A stretch of DNA of 64,000 nt from Pedobacter zeae (GTDB lineage Bacteria; Bacteroidota; Bacteroidia; Sphingobacteriales; Sphingobacteriaceae): NCBI RefSeq assembly GCF_014196715.1, contig NZ_JACIEF010000004.1, positions 496,001 to 560,000 of the forward strand. Reading direction: 5' to 3'. Under the pieces are notes generated by a model that was not told where the DNA came from, searched no databases, and was given only the letters and a program-made list of their open reading frames with translations. A program made the position numbers and the translations under genes. Numbering within the stretch: position 1 is the first letter of the stretch; each line of letters opens with the position of its first letter. Shown here piece by piece: positions 1 through 8,922 of this stretch.

Positions 1-1
1 G

Positions 2-1945
2 GGCAATACCGTTATCAAATGGACCTTGATTATTCCATCGGGCATAAGTGCCATTACCTATAAAGTTTTGGCTCAGAGTGGCAAATTTAGCGATGGCGAA
101 GAAAATACGGTTCCGGTTTTAGCCAATGCCATGTTGATCACCGAAAGCATGCCGGTAAATGTTCGGGGCAACGCCACTAAAACTTTCAATTTCGAAAAGC
201 TCGAAAACTCCGGCAGTTCTAAAACCATACGTAACCAAGGCCTCACTTTCGAGTTTACCTCAAACCCGATTTGGTACGCTGTACAGGCCCTGCCCTATCT
301 GATGGAATATCCTTATGAGTGTGCGGAACAGACTTTTAGCCGCTTTTACGCCAATAGCTTTGCAACAGGAATCATGAATTCATCGCCAAAAATTAAAACG
401 GTTTTTGAACAGTGGAAAAATGCCAATAACGGCGAAGCATTGTTATCCAACCTGGAGAAAAACCAGGAACTAAAATCGATTTTACTGGAAGAAATGCCCT
501 GGGTACGCAATGCAGATAATGAAACGGAACGAAAAAAACGCTTGGCAACACTTTTCGACTTGAACCGGATGACCTATGAGTTAAAAGCCAATTTTGAGAA
601 GTTAGAAAAAATGCAGTTTAACAATGGCGCTTTCCCTTGGTTTAGTGGTATGCGCGAAGACCGGTACATTACCCAGCACATTGTTTTGGGTATGGGCCAG
701 TTAAAAAAACTGAAAATGGTTGATGAAAAAGCTTATCCAAAATTTAATACCATGCTCAGTAAAGCAATTGTTTACCTGGATGCGGAATTAGTACGGGATT
801 ATAAAGCTGAAGTGAAAGGAAAATCCCAGGCTTATTTGCCATTGCATTACCTGTTTGCTAGGAGCTATACCGATCAAAAAAATACCGGTGCCGAGTTTAT
901 TAAAGCCAGAGATTTTTACCTCAAAAAACTGGCATCCGGATGGAAAACTTTCGATACCTATCAATTGGCGCAAACAGCATTGGTACTGCATAGAAGCGGC
1001 AATACTGCAGAAGCGAAAAAAATCATTACCCTGTTAAACCAAACTGCTCAGCAAAATGACGAACTGGGAATGTACTGGGCCACCAACAAGGCAGGTTGGT
1101 GGTGGTACCAAAGTCCGGTTGAAACACAGGCTCTATTGATCGAAGCCTTTGATGAAGTAGCTAATGATGTCAGGGCAGTCGAGGAAATGAAAATCTGGTT
1201 ACTCAAAAACAAACAAACCAACGATTGGAAAACCACAAAAGCCACCACGGCAGCCTGTTATGCTTTGTTAAGGAGAGGTACCAACTTATTAATGGAGAGT
1301 AATGAGCCTGAAATTACCATTGATGGCCGGAAATTAGCAGAACTGCAACAGCCCAATGCAGCAAAAGAGGCCGGCACGGGTTATCAGAAAATAAGCATTG
1401 CTGGCAAGGATGTTAAACCGGGAATGGGGAGGGTTGAAGTTAAAAACAATAACAACACTATAGCCTGGGGAGCGTTGTATTGGCAATATTTTGAGCAATT
1501 GGATAAAATCACATCTGCAAATACTGGCATTAAAATTAAAAAACAATTATTTATTCAGAAAGCCAGCAATAGAGGTGATGTGCTAACGCCACTTACCACT
1601 GCTAATGTTTTGGTGCCGGGCGATTTACTGAAAGTACGGATAGAAATTTATTGCGACAGGGATATGGAATACCTCCATTTAAAAGATATGCGTTCGTCGG
1701 GCTTCGAACCTGTAAATGTAATTTCGAGTTACAAATATCAGGATGGATTGGGTTATTATGAAAGTACAAAAGATGCTTCTACCAATTTTTTTATCAGTTA
1801 CATGCCAAAAGGAACCTATGTGTTCGAATATCCATTAAGAGTTACCCATGCCGGGAATTTTTCAAACGGGATTACCAGTTTGCAGAGCATGTATGCACCT
1901 GAGTTTACCACGCATTCTGCAGGAATTAGGGTGAATGTAAAATAA
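2..1945 (+). CDS. Alpha-2-macroglobulin family protein, C-terminal part (5' end outside window)
   Basis: The reading frame is open to the left edge, so the gene is truncated at its 5' end; the TTG at 26 is not a believable start. The visible 640 or so residues match the C-terminal half of bacterial alpha-2-macroglobulins, which trap proteases at the cell envelope. The thioester-type motif CAEQ (codons 320-331, in the context YPYECAEQTFSR) is present, followed by an alpha-helical thioester domain rich in W and Y and a beta-rich receptor-binding-like end. Bacteroidota A2M proteins are usually about 1,800-2,000 residues, so roughly two thirds is missing. It converges with the LytTR regulator on the minus strand. 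The family call is firm; the protease-inhibitor role is inferred from the family. Confidence 0.88.
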   Translation, partial: GNTVIKWTLIIPSGISAITYKVLAQSGKFSDGEENTVPVLANAMLITESMPVNVRGNATKTFNFEKLENSGSSKTIRNQGLTFEFTSNPIWYAVQALPYLMEYPYECAEQTFSRFYANSFATGIMNSSPKIKTVFEQWKNANNGEALLSNLEKNQELKSILLEEMPWVRNADNETERKKRLATLFDLNRMTYELKANFEKLEKMQFNNGAFPWFSGMREDRYITQHIVLGMGQLKKLKMVDEKAYPKFNTMLSKAIVYLDAELVRDYKAEVKGKSQAYLPLHYLFARSYTDQKNTGAEFIKARDFYLKKLASGWKTFDTYQLAQTALVLHRSGNTAEAKKIITLLNQTAQQNDELGMYWATNKAGWWWYQSPVETQALLIEAFDEVANDVRAVEEMKIWLLKNKQTNDWKTTKATTAACYALLRRGTNLLMESNEPEITIDGRKLAELQQPNAAKEAGTGYQKISIAGKDVKPGMGRVEVKNNNNTIAWGALYWQYFEQLDKITSANTGIKIKKQLFIQKASNRGDVLTPLTTANVLVPGDLLKVRIEIYCDRDMEYLHLKDMRSSGFEPVNVISSYKYQDGLGYYESTKDASTNFFISYMPKGTYVFEYPLRVTHAGNFSNGITSLQSMYAPEFTTHSAGIRVNVK

Positions 1946-1946
1946 T

Positions 1947-1979
1947 CGGTTTGCAAACCTCGCAGGTTTTTAAAACCGG
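1947..1979. repeat. Nested short palindrome between convergent genes
   Basis: AAACCT-CGC-AGGTTT (1955-1969) is a perfect 6-bp stem with a 3-nt loop, flanked by CGGTTT and AAAACCG, which form an outer stem. It lies between convergent genes and may act as a weak bidirectional terminator. It also looks like a dispersed palindromic repeat. Confidence 0.5.
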
Positions 1980-1995
1980 TAAAGTTTAGAAGGCA

Positions 1996-2670
1996 TCAGG
2001 TAAGTTGAATGCCGCCATAAGTGGCCCCGATGGGAATGATTTTATCACCAATCCAAATTTGGCTGCGGTCAAATTTGGATACTTTGTTTTTGGCCACAAT
2101 AAAAGCCCGGTGGCAGCGGATAAAATCTGTCTTTGGCAGCAATTCGGCGAGGTCGTTTATGGTAATGCGGGAGCTCAGCAGTTTGTCTTTTAATTGGATC
2201 TTTGTATAATTCCCGGAGGCTTCCACATAGAGGATATCATCTAATTCAACTTTAATCTGTTCATAACCATCTTTTATAAAAATGTACTCCGTTTTTGCCT
2301 CCTGTTTCTGGTTACGCAGGTTAAAGAGTTCATGTGCCTTATTGCAGGCTTTTAAAAAACGCGAAAGTGAAAAAGGTTTTAACAAATAATCAACAGCATC
2401 AAGTTCAAAACTTTGCACTGCATGTTCGGTGTAGGCCGTGGTGAAAATCACCATGGGTGCTTTACTTAAACTCTTCAGAAAATCAATACCGCTGATATCG
2501 GGCATTTTAATGTCCAAAAAAATCAGATCGATTTTGTTATGCTGCAGATATGTGATGGCGGCAAAGGCATCGGTAAAGGTTTGAACCAACTCTACAAACG
2601 GAACTTTCGAAGCATGCGATTTTATAATATCCAGCGCAATCGGTTCATCATCTATAGCAATGGCAATCAT
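1996..2670 (-). CDS. LytTR-family response regulator
   Basis: This two-component response regulator has 224 residues. The receiver domain (about 1-120) has the acidic pair D7-D8, the phospho-acceptor D53 in FLDIKMPD, and the lysine in LLKPF. It is followed by a LytTR DNA-binding domain (about 130-224; YIFIKDG, VEASGNYT, RCHRAFIV). The start is set at ATG 2670, because the 22 upstream in-frame codons do not belong to the receiver fold and run into a repeat. The sensor kinase lies upstream on the same strand, 246 bp away. LytTR regulators bind direct repeats in promoters; the targets of this one are unknown. Confidence 0.93.
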   Translation of the reverse strand: MIAIAIDDEPIALDIIKSHASKVPFVELVQTFTDAFAAITYLQHNKIDLIFLDIKMPDISGIDFLKSLSKAPMVIFTTAYTEHAVQSFELDAVDYLLKPFSLSRFLKACNKAHELFNLRNQKQEAKTEYIFIKDGYEQIKVELDDILYVEASGNYTKIQLKDKLLSSRITINDLAELLPKTDFIRCHRAFIVAKNKVSKFDRSQIWIGDKIIPIGATYGGIQLT

Positions 2671-2737
2671 ATTTGTTTCTGTTTTTAATCTCTTTTGTTT
2701 TGCTAACGAAGGAAGCGTTTCCAAGGTAACATTCAAT

Positions 2738-2823
2738 CGTCATCTCGACTGATGTGAAACGAAATGGAGAGATCTGCTGATATATAGATTTCTCGGCTTT
2801 GTTCCACTGCGCTCGAAATGACG
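2738..2823. repeat. Dispersed palindromic repeat, family A (copy 1)
   Basis: Imperfect inverted repeat with arms beginning CGTCATCTCGA and ending TCGAAATGACG. The inner part carries GGAGAGATCT on the left arm and AGATTTCTC on the right. Other copies are at 46343-46430 (complete), 53336-53435 (degenerate) and 22055-22090 (half). It sits inside the gap of the kinase/regulator pair. Confidence 0.8.
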
Positions 2824-2916
2824 ACATCCTGGGGCCAATAATAGGGATTTTTACAAACAAATTTCTGGATTAAGCCAATTTTCACTTCAATTTTTGCTTC
2901 CGATAAACTTACTGCC

Positions 2917-4449
2917 TTAATCCAGCTGTAAAGTTAAATGAACAAAAAATTCCTTGGCGCTTTCACGGATAATCAGTTCATGTTTTTCATAATAAAGCAA
3001 TGATAACCGTTGTCTTACGTTTTCTAAACCTATACCACTTTTTAACTTTTCAGGATCGTTATCGGCTTTGATATAAATGCTGTTGCTCACATCAAAGTAT
3101 AATGTTTTTTCTTTAGTCTGCAAAGTTATTTTAATGTATGATGGCTGTTGTAAACTGATGCCGTGTTTAAAAGCATTTTCGATAAAGGGAATCAATAACA
3201 TTGGCGTAATCTGCAAATTGTTCAGCTGCTCTTCAATATGCGCTTCGATCCTGATATCTGCCGAACGCGAGGTGCGGAGTTTTTGCAGGTCGATGTAATT
3301 GTTCAGGTATTCCACTTCGCGGGTAAGCGAAATTTTATCCAGTGTATTTTCATGGAGCATAAAACGCATCATATCGCCCAGTTTTTGAATACCCTCGCCG
3401 GTTCTTTCTGCATTTTCCTGTAAAGCTGTTCCATAAAGGGTGTTTAAAGCATTGAACAAAAAGTGCGGGTTGATCTGCGATTTTAAGAAATTCAGGTTAG
3501 CGTCTGATTTGCCCAGTTCCGTTTTCAGCATCTGTATTTCACTCAGTTTTTCAAACTTGTGTTTATAGATATACCATGCTGATGGCGTGGTAATGCAGAT
3601 TAAACATATGGCATTCAAAATCAGTGTGATGGGAACAATTTCCCTGTTGCGCATAAAAGGTATAAGTATAATCAAAAGCAGGAGCGAAATGATAATGGTT
3701 AAAACTACATTGCCCCAAAAATATCTGCCAAAACCTTTAAAGTTCTTCCTAAGATTTGGAATGATGTAATAAATGGCACAAAAAGCAAAGAAAATATTTA
3801 CCGGAGGTACCAATAGCCAAACGATTAATATTTCATAATCGATCTTTAACGAGAGTACTGACGCAAATATCATAAGCAAAATCAGCCAGATTTTTGTAGC
3901 GGTAAAAACTTCTGGCACAATATTGTTATTGTTTTGTTTTAACAAAGGAATTCTTTTGAGCAGTTCGAGCCCCCGTTCGTTAAAATAAGCGTAGGCATTA
4001 AAAAGAAGGTAAAGAAAAAATATAAAGGTAAAAGCCTCTCCAAAAAACACATCATAAGCTTTATCTAAATCATCATATTCTAATATTCGGTAAGCTTGAG
4101 AATAGGTATTGGCCACCATCCAGGCAATAATTGAAAAGATGGTAACGGCAATCGTAATAATCAGGTTAGTGATGGTGTTTTGTTTTCTTGCCAATTGCGG
4201 CATCGAAACAAAATTGAAAAGCAAAAAGCTAAAGTAAAGGATACTGATTTTGAAGATCTCGGGCAGAAAGAAATTTTGCATGACGCTGTAATTGAGCGAA
4301 TGTTGCGAAAAATGATAAGAATCACCCCCGCCATAAGTGGTCTGCGTGCAGATACTGATCAGGGCAAAAATAAATAGCGTGGTTGAAATCCAAAACTCGA
4401 GCTGATTGATGTTTTTGGTGGTATGGGATTTACCAGAAATAATTTCCAT
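2917..4449 (-). CDS. Sensor histidine kinase, LytS/YehU type (His_kinase PF06580)
   Basis: This is the membrane sensor partner of the LytTR regulator downstream, about 510 residues. The N-terminal 330 residues contain roughly eight hydrophobic segments. A short linker coiled coil (LSEIQMLKTELGKS) follows, then the His_kinase box SQINPHFLFNALNTLY with the phospho-accepting histidine. The ATP-binding domain ends with the N-box PFIENAFKHG and the G-box GIGLENVRQRL. The ATG at 4449 is preferred over an in-frame TTG at 4470. Kinases of this class normally pair with LytTR regulators, which fits the neighbour. The ligand is unknown. Confidence 0.92.
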   Translation of the reverse strand: MEIISGKSHTTKNINQLEFWISTTLFIFALISICTQTTYGGGDSYHFSQHSLNYSVMQNFFLPEIFKISILYFSFLLFNFVSMPQLARKQNTITNLIITIAVTIFSIIAWMVANTYSQAYRILEYDDLDKAYDVFFGEAFTFIFFLYLLFNAYAYFNERGLELLKRIPLLKQNNNNIVPEVFTATKIWLILLMIFASVLSLKIDYEILIVWLLVPPVNIFFAFCAIYYIIPNLRKNFKGFGRYFWGNVVLTIIISLLLLIILIPFMRNREIVPITLILNAICLICITTPSAWYIYKHKFEKLSEIQMLKTELGKSDANLNFLKSQINPHFLFNALNTLYGTALQENAERTGEGIQKLGDMMRFMLHENTLDKISLTREVEYLNNYIDLQKLRTSRSADIRIEAHIEEQLNNLQITPMLLIPFIENAFKHGISLQQPSYIKITLQTKEKTLYFDVSNSIYIKADNDPEKLKSGIGLENVRQRLSLLYYEKHELIIRESAKEFFVHLTLQLD

Positions 4450-4709
4450 TTTTTTTAGTTTATGGTACAATTTTACAAAGAGAATCGGCTGTAATATTTA
4501 AAATGTGATGGATAGTGCAAAAAATGTGATGAATAATCAGAATTTACCCTGAACGGCAGATTTAAGAGCAGTCGACCATTCATTAGCCCATTACACTCGA
4601 CCAATAAGAAATTAATGGCAATAAGAGTTTAACATCAGGAATTAGAACAGCAGATATGGGTTATGATGGATACACATGGTATTATGCCGTTACATTTTCC
4701 TTTTTTTGC

Positions 4710-4717
4710 TATCTTTG
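4710..4717 (+). promoter_or_regulatory. Bacteroidota -7 box (TATCTTTG) for the Spx-like gene
   Basis: TATCTTTG matches TAnnTTTG. The start codon is at 4788, so the leader would be about 65-70 nt and would include the family D repeat. No good -33 TTG was seen at the usual distance. Confidence 0.5.
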
Positions 4718-4739
4718 AAAAGGATTGCTGGATTGTTTC

Positions 4740-4786
4740 CCATCTTCCATCCTCCATTATACATTTTCCATTTATCATTCATTCAA
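4740..4786. repeat. Dispersed repeat family D (copy 1)
   Basis: Simple but recurring sequence made of CATCTTCCAT, CATTTTCCAT and related blocks. Its reverse complement resembles 24195-24242, and 61897-61940 is a further relative. It ends just before the ATG of the Spx-like gene and so lies in its leader. Confidence 0.6.
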
Positions 4787-4787
4787 T

Positions 4788-5135
4788 ATGACCGTTTACG
4801 GAATCCCAAATTGCAACACAGTTAAAAAATCGCTCGATTGGTTAAAAGAACACCAGATAGATTTTGAATTTCACGATTTTAAGAAAAAGGGTATAACCGA
4901 AGAGAAGCTGAACGAATGGTGCAATACCTTTGGCTGGGAAACGGTGCTGAACAGGAAGGGCTTAACATGGAAAAAACTGACCAAAGAAGAGCAGGCTAAA
5001 ATCGATAATCAAGCCCTCGCCGTAGCTTATTTAAAAGAAAACACAAGTGCCATCAAACGGCCGGTTATCGAACTCAATAACAAAGCGGTATTAATTGGGT
5101 TTGACGATGAAAATTATTTAAAAACACTAGCCTGA
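4788..5135 (+). CDS. Spx/MgsR/YffB-like ArsC-family protein
   Basis: A 115-residue thioredoxin-fold protein of the arsenate reductase ArsC superfamily. It begins MTVYGIPNCNTVKK, the typical strand and helix start with one cysteine (residue 9), and carries the conserved RP in IKRPVIE near the C-terminus. The pattern CNTVKK is like E. coli YffB and unlike the CX2C redox switch of Spx. It may act as a glutathione- or thiol-dependent reductase, but that is inference. The start at 4788 was chosen because the 21 upstream in-frame codons are repeat DNA. The next gene follows 68 bp downstream. Confidence 0.88.
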   Translation: MTVYGIPNCNTVKKSLDWLKEHQIDFEFHDFKKKGITEEKLNEWCNTFGWETVLNRKGLTWKKLTKEEQAKIDNQALAVAYLKENTSAIKRPVIELNNKAVLIGFDDENYLKTLA

Positions 5136-5192
5136 TTCATTTGTTCTAATGTTAAAGTTTGTTAAAAGCAGCTTTTAAACGTCGAACTAAAT

Positions 5193-5200
5193 TACTTTTG
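5193..5200 (+). promoter_or_regulatory. -7 box TACTTTTG, 3 nt before the start codon
   Basis: TACTTTTG fits TAnnTTTG and ends 3 nt before the ATG at 5204. Transcription normally starts about 5-7 nt after this box, so the mRNA would be leaderless or would start within the first codon. No clear -33 TTG is visible. Confidence 0.5.
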
Positions 5201-5203
5201 AGT

Positions 5204-5944
5204 ATGTACAGACTGATCATTTTTCTACTGCTTGCCCTGCCGATGGGCGCCTTTGCTCAAACGGTAACTACAGGAACGGTTTTCGATTTTACCAAAAAAA
5301 CACTTTCCATCCCCGGTGTTTCGGTGCGGAACCTGAACAGCAAAAAGGTGACCAGTACAAACAAAGATGGTAAATATACGATTGCTGCAAATATTGGCGA
5401 TCTTCTTGAATTTTCGGCAGTAGGTTATCATACCGATACTTTATATTTAACCAACCTCTTAAACCGTACCATATATCTTCCGGTTAAAACGAACAATTTA
5501 AATGATGTGGAGGTAAGTGCGGTAAGGATGAACAGCCAGATCACTGATGCGAAAGATCCTTTGGCTGAAAAGTATACTTTACTCAGTACAGGTGGTAATT
5601 TAAACCGTAAACGTATGACCGACAAAGTTGGGGGGCTGGGACTCAATCTGGGTTATGGCAAATACAAAAGACAACAGCGTAAAGAGGCCGATTTAAAAGA
5701 GAAGGAAATGTACCAACAGGAAATCGATGAAAATTTTACGCCCAAAGCCATTACCGATCTGACCAAACTGGAAGGCGAAGAACTTAAAAACTTTATGATT
5801 ATTTACAGGCCATCTATAGAAGCTGTAAAAGGAGAAAGGCCTTTCCGTTATACTTTTTACATCTCACGTGCCTTTGTGGCATGGAAAAAATTAAGCCCGC
5901 AGGAAAGAAAGCTTCAGGATCTGCCGAAATTAAAGGCTAATTAA
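5204..5944 (+). CDS. Secreted protein with N-terminal carboxypeptidase-regulatory-like domain
   Basis: A protein of 246 residues with a signal peptide (YRLIIFLLLALPMGAFAQ). A beta-sandwich of the CarboxypepD_reg-like/DUF4480 type follows (about 20-105: GTVFDFTKKTLSIPGVSV, TSTNKDGKYTI, GDLLEFSAVGYHTDTLYL). This is the same module that opens SusC-type receptors. The rest is charged with no known fold, so this is a stand-alone secreted or periplasmic protein and not a truncated TonB receptor; no plug domain follows. The start at 5204 puts the signal peptide at the N-terminus. A terminator follows at 5994. Confidence 0.8.
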   Translation: MYRLIIFLLLALPMGAFAQTVTTGTVFDFTKKTLSIPGVSVRNLNSKKVTSTNKDGKYTIAANIGDLLEFSAVGYHTDTLYLTNLLNRTIYLPVKTNNLNDVEVSAVRMNSQITDAKDPLAEKYTLLSTGGNLNRKRMTDKVGGLGLNLGYGKYKRQQRKEADLKEKEMYQQEIDENFTPKAITDLTKLEGEELKNFMIIYRPSIEAVKGERPFRYTFYISRAFVAWKKLSPQERKLQDLPKLKAN

Positions 5945-5993
5945 GTGGGTAAAATTCTTATTTAGTCAAATTGTAGCCGTTATTAGTAACATT

Positions 5994-6030
5994 ATAACCA
6001 CAAACAAAACTGTGTATGTGGTTATTTTTT
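5994..6030 (+). terminator. Rho-independent terminator
   Basis: ATAACCACA (5994-6002) pairs with TGTGGTTAT (6017-6025) across a 14-nt loop and is followed by a run of T. TATATTTA at 6031-6038 directly after it is a one-mismatch TAnnTTTG and could be the promoter of the M1 peptidase gene. Confidence 0.7.
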
Positions 6031-6064
6031 ATATTTACGGCAATATAACAACCTTATTATTATC

Positions 6065-8050
6065 ATGAAATTAACTAAACTGATTAATTTTGGTTTGGTT
6101 TGTTGTGTTTTTGCGTTTTCGGCATCTGCTCAACAGGCTACATCCCCTACACAAGCGACCAATTACAACCCTGCTGAAGCATTTGGTCCGTTATTTTACA
6201 CCCAGAACGGAAACGAATTCCGTTCGGCGAATGGTGCACCCGGGCCAAAATACTGGCAAAACCGAGTAGATTACCACATTACTGCTACTCTTGATGAGGC
6301 CAAGAATATGGTTTCGGGAACAGTTACGATAACTTACAAAAACAACAGTCCCGATAAGTTGCCGTACTTATGGTTACAACTGGATCAGAATACCTTTAAA
6401 GAAACCTCGCGTGGCTATGCCATTACCCCTTCGCGCAGCCGTTATGGTGCGCAGGGCGAAAAGTTCGATGGTGGATATAAAATCCAGAACATCAGTGTAA
6501 CCCAAAAAACAGGAGCCGTAAAATTTACTTCTTTGGTAGAAGATACCCGAATGCAGATTCGCTTAAACCAGCCATTGGCGGCTAACGGAGAGGTGATAAG
6601 CATTAAAATGGATTACTCGTACATCGTGCCTAAAGAAGGATCGGACAGAACGGGGCATTTAACCACTAAAAACGGCGAGATCTTTGCCATTGCGCAGTGG
6701 TTTCCGCGTATGTGCGTTTATGACGATGTAATCGGCTGGAATACATTACCTTATTGGGGTGGTGGAGAATTTTATTGCGAATATGGCGATATCGATTTTG
6801 CCATTACCGCACCTGCAAGCCATATTGTAATGGGCTCGGGCGAATTATTAAACCCTGCAGAAGTATTTACCCCGGAACAGTTAAAAAGATGGAACGAGGC
6901 TAAACAAAGCGATGCCACCATACATATCCGTTCTGAGGCAGAAGTAACGGATCCGAAATCGCGCCCGGCAAAAGATAAATTAACTTGGAAATTTAAAATT
7001 ACCAACGCACGCGATGCTGCCTGGGCTTCATCCAAAGCATTTGTTTTAGATGCTGCAAGGTATAAGCTGCCAAGTGGTAAAACAGGTTTAGCTGTTTCTG
7101 CTCAACCGGTAGAAAGTAACGGGCCTGATTCTTACGGCCGTGGTGTAGAATATGTAAAATCTACGATCGAACATTATTCATCAAAATGGTTCGAGTACCC
7201 TTACCCGATGGCCGTTAATGTGGCAACCAATATAGGGGGTATGGAATATCCAGGTATTGTTTTCTGCGGCTGGACGGCTAAAAAGGCAAGTGCATGGGGA
7301 GTAATCGATCACGAATTTGGTCACACCTGGTTCCCTATGATTGTAGGGTCAAACGAACGTAAATATGGTTGGATGGATGAGGGTTTTAATACTTTCATCA
7401 ACGGCATCTCCAAGAAAAACTTTAATAATGGCGAATATGCCGGCCGTCCAGCCGATTTACATAGAATCGGTAAAAATATTATTGGCAATCCGGTTTTCGA
7501 GAATATTATGCTGATGCCTGATGGCATGGCCGAAAGAAACATTGGCAATAACCTGTACAGCAAACCGGGCTGGGGCTTGGATATTTTAAGAAACCAGATT
7601 TTGGGTGAAGACCGTTTCGATTATGCTTTCCGTCAGTACATTAAAAACTGGGCATTTAAACATCCAACACCATTTGATTTCTTCCGTTCGATGGAAAACG
7701 GGGCTGGAGAAGACTTAGCCTGGTTTTGGAGAAGCTGGTGGTTAAATAACTGGAAAATGGACCAGGGAATTGCTGCGGTTGACCAGGTAAAGAACAACGA
7801 TAAACTGGTAGGTTATACCATTAAAGTAGTTAACCTGGAAAAAATGCCAATGCCGGTTATCCTTCAGATCAAAACCAAAAGCGGAAAAACCGATACCCTA
7901 AAAATTCCCGTTGATGTTTGGATGAAAAACACGAGCTGGCTGGTGCGTTACCCAACCACGGAAGAAATCGAATCCGTTACCTTAGATCCGGACAAGGTAT
8001 TGCCGGATTCTAACCCTGATAACGATACATGGACAGCTACCGGTAACTAA
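6065..8050 (+). CDS. M1 family zinc metallopeptidase, secreted
   Basis: A 661-residue gluzincin aminopeptidase-type enzyme. A signal peptide (about 1-22, ending ASAQ) is followed by an N-terminal beta-sandwich, then the catalytic domain with HEFGH at 416-420 and the third zinc ligand E439 in WMDEGFN. This matches the HExxH-x18-E rule. GGMEYP stands at the position of the GAMEN substrate-binding motif. It probably trims N-terminal residues from peptides in the periplasm or outside the cell. It is a single gene between two terminators. Confidence 0.93.
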   Translation: MKLTKLINFGLVCCVFAFSASAQQATSPTQATNYNPAEAFGPLFYTQNGNEFRSANGAPGPKYWQNRVDYHITATLDEAKNMVSGTVTITYKNNSPDKLPYLWLQLDQNTFKETSRGYAITPSRSRYGAQGEKFDGGYKIQNISVTQKTGAVKFTSLVEDTRMQIRLNQPLAANGEVISIKMDYSYIVPKEGSDRTGHLTTKNGEIFAIAQWFPRMCVYDDVIGWNTLPYWGGGEFYCEYGDIDFAITAPASHIVMGSGELLNPAEVFTPEQLKRWNEAKQSDATIHIRSEAEVTDPKSRPAKDKLTWKFKITNARDAAWASSKAFVLDAARYKLPSGKTGLAVSAQPVESNGPDSYGRGVEYVKSTIEHYSSKWFEYPYPMAVNVATNIGGMEYPGIVFCGWTAKKASAWGVIDHEFGHTWFPMIVGSNERKYGWMDEGFNTFINGISKKNFNNGEYAGRPADLHRIGKNIIGNPVFENIMLMPDGMAERNIGNNLYSKPGWGLDILRNQILGEDRFDYAFRQYIKNWAFKHPTPFDFFRSMENGAGEDLAWFWRSWWLNNWKMDQGIAAVDQVKNNDKLVGYTIKVVNLEKMPMPVILQIKTKSGKTDTLKIPVDVWMKNTSWLVRYPTTEEIESVTLDPDKVLPDSNPDNDTWTATGN

Positions 8051-8071
8051 CTTACCATAACTGATTCCTGG

Positions 8072-8102
8072 CCTCCTGATTTTAAAAGTCAGGAGGTTTT
8101 TT
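8072..8102 (+). terminator. Rho-independent terminator after the M1 peptidase
   Basis: CCTCCTGA (8072-8079) pairs with TCAGGAGG (8089-8096); the loop is 9 nt and TTTTTT follows. Confidence 0.9.
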
Positions 8103-8168
8103 ATTGCAAACTACCGACGCTTTATGATCGGCTATACGATAATTTAGCATACTCAAATTTACAGATAT

Positions 8169-8576
8169 ATGGAAAAACCCGTTTTAGAAATTACCAATCC
8201 TGATGGTATATGTGATCCTCGTGTACATGGCTATTCGCATGTAGCTGCAGTTCCGGCCGAAAGTCAATTGGTGTTTGTTGCCGGCCAGGGCGGTAGCAGA
8301 ACAGACGGTATTTTAAGCGACGACTTTGGTACCCAGGTAAGCATTGTTTTCGAAAACATTGCCCTGGCATTAAAAAGCAAAAAGTTAACCATGGCCAACA
8401 TTGCCAAACTGACTACTTTGGTAGTAGATTACGATGAAGCCAAGCACAAAATCCTGATTGAAGCTTCTAACAAAATATGGCCTGATCAAAAATTTCCCGT
8501 AAATACGCTTATTCCGGTACAAAGATTAGCCTTAAATGGCATGCTGATCGAAATTGATGCTATGGCTGTTCGTTAA
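8169..8576 (+). CDS. RidA (YjgF/YER057c/UK114) superfamily protein
   Basis: A 135-residue chorismate-mutase-like trimer-forming protein with the family features FVAGQGG, QVSIVFENIALAL, and LIEIDAMAVR at the end. Canonical RidA hydrolyses reactive enamines and imines using a conserved arginine in the segment before the last strand (ARSTVGV-like). Here that segment reads FPVNTLIPVQRLALNGM, with asparagine/threonine in place of the catalytic arginine. The protein therefore probably belongs to a Rid subfamily without classical deaminase activity. It is transcribed alone. Confidence 0.87.
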   Translation: MEKPVLEITNPDGICDPRVHGYSHVAAVPAESQLVFVAGQGGSRTDGILSDDFGTQVSIVFENIALALKSKKLTMANIAKLTTLVVDYDEAKHKILIEASNKIWPDQKFPVNTLIPVQRLALNGMLIEIDAMAVR

Positions 8577-8922
8577 TTTATAAACCTGGTTACAATTATT
8601 ATTAAGCTGGTATTGTTTGGAAATGAAGGGTTCTGCGCTCTTGGCTGTTTTCAGTCCCGCTTTCCGTTCAAAGTCCTCGCTATGCTGCGGGCTTCCACTT
8701 CAATCTGGTTTAGAAATATCGGTCCGGTACCTTTGGCGTGATGAAGAAAGCAGGCGGTTCATCTTAAACCTGCCATTTGCCATGAAGTATTGTACGTTTG
8801 TTTTCAATAAAAAATACAAATATGATTAATTTGGTGTTACTAAAGCATAGGTGATGTTCCGAATACTTTTAAATCTTTAACTTAAAAATTAGCATTAACA
8901 ATAGTAATCGAAATTCATAGAG
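8577..8922. other. Intergenic region of 346 bp with repeat-like sequence
   Basis: Includes a GC-richer block at 8631-8713 with CCCGCTTTCCG and CTCGCTATGCTGCGGG. It resembles, in reverse complement, segments near 21969 and 51058 (family C). A 70-codon open frame at 8617-8829 runs through the repeat and has no recognisable protein character. The rest is AT-rich and featureless. Confidence 0.5.
8631..8713 (-). repeat. Dispersed repeat family C (copy 1)
   Basis: The reverse complement carries ACGGAAAGCGGGACTGA. It resembles AGCGGATGGCGGGGCTGG at 21974-21991 and AGCGGATAGCGGGGCTGC at 51059-51076. The relationship is by eye only. Confidence 0.45.

Larger units (their letters stand above)
4450..4787. 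other. Divergent intergenic region, 338 bp
   Basis: No coding sequence was recognised. It must carry the promoter of the minus-strand kinase and that of the plus-strand Spx-like gene. A TAnnTTTG box (4710-4717) and a repeat (4740-4786) are the only elements identified. Confidence 0.6.

Noticed and set aside
2648..2860. Minus-strand 70-codon frame upstream of the LytTR regulator
   Set aside because: Consists mainly of the family A repeat in translation.
8617..8829. Plus-strand 70-codon frame
   Set aside because: Lies within a dispersed repeat and has no protein-like composition or start signal.
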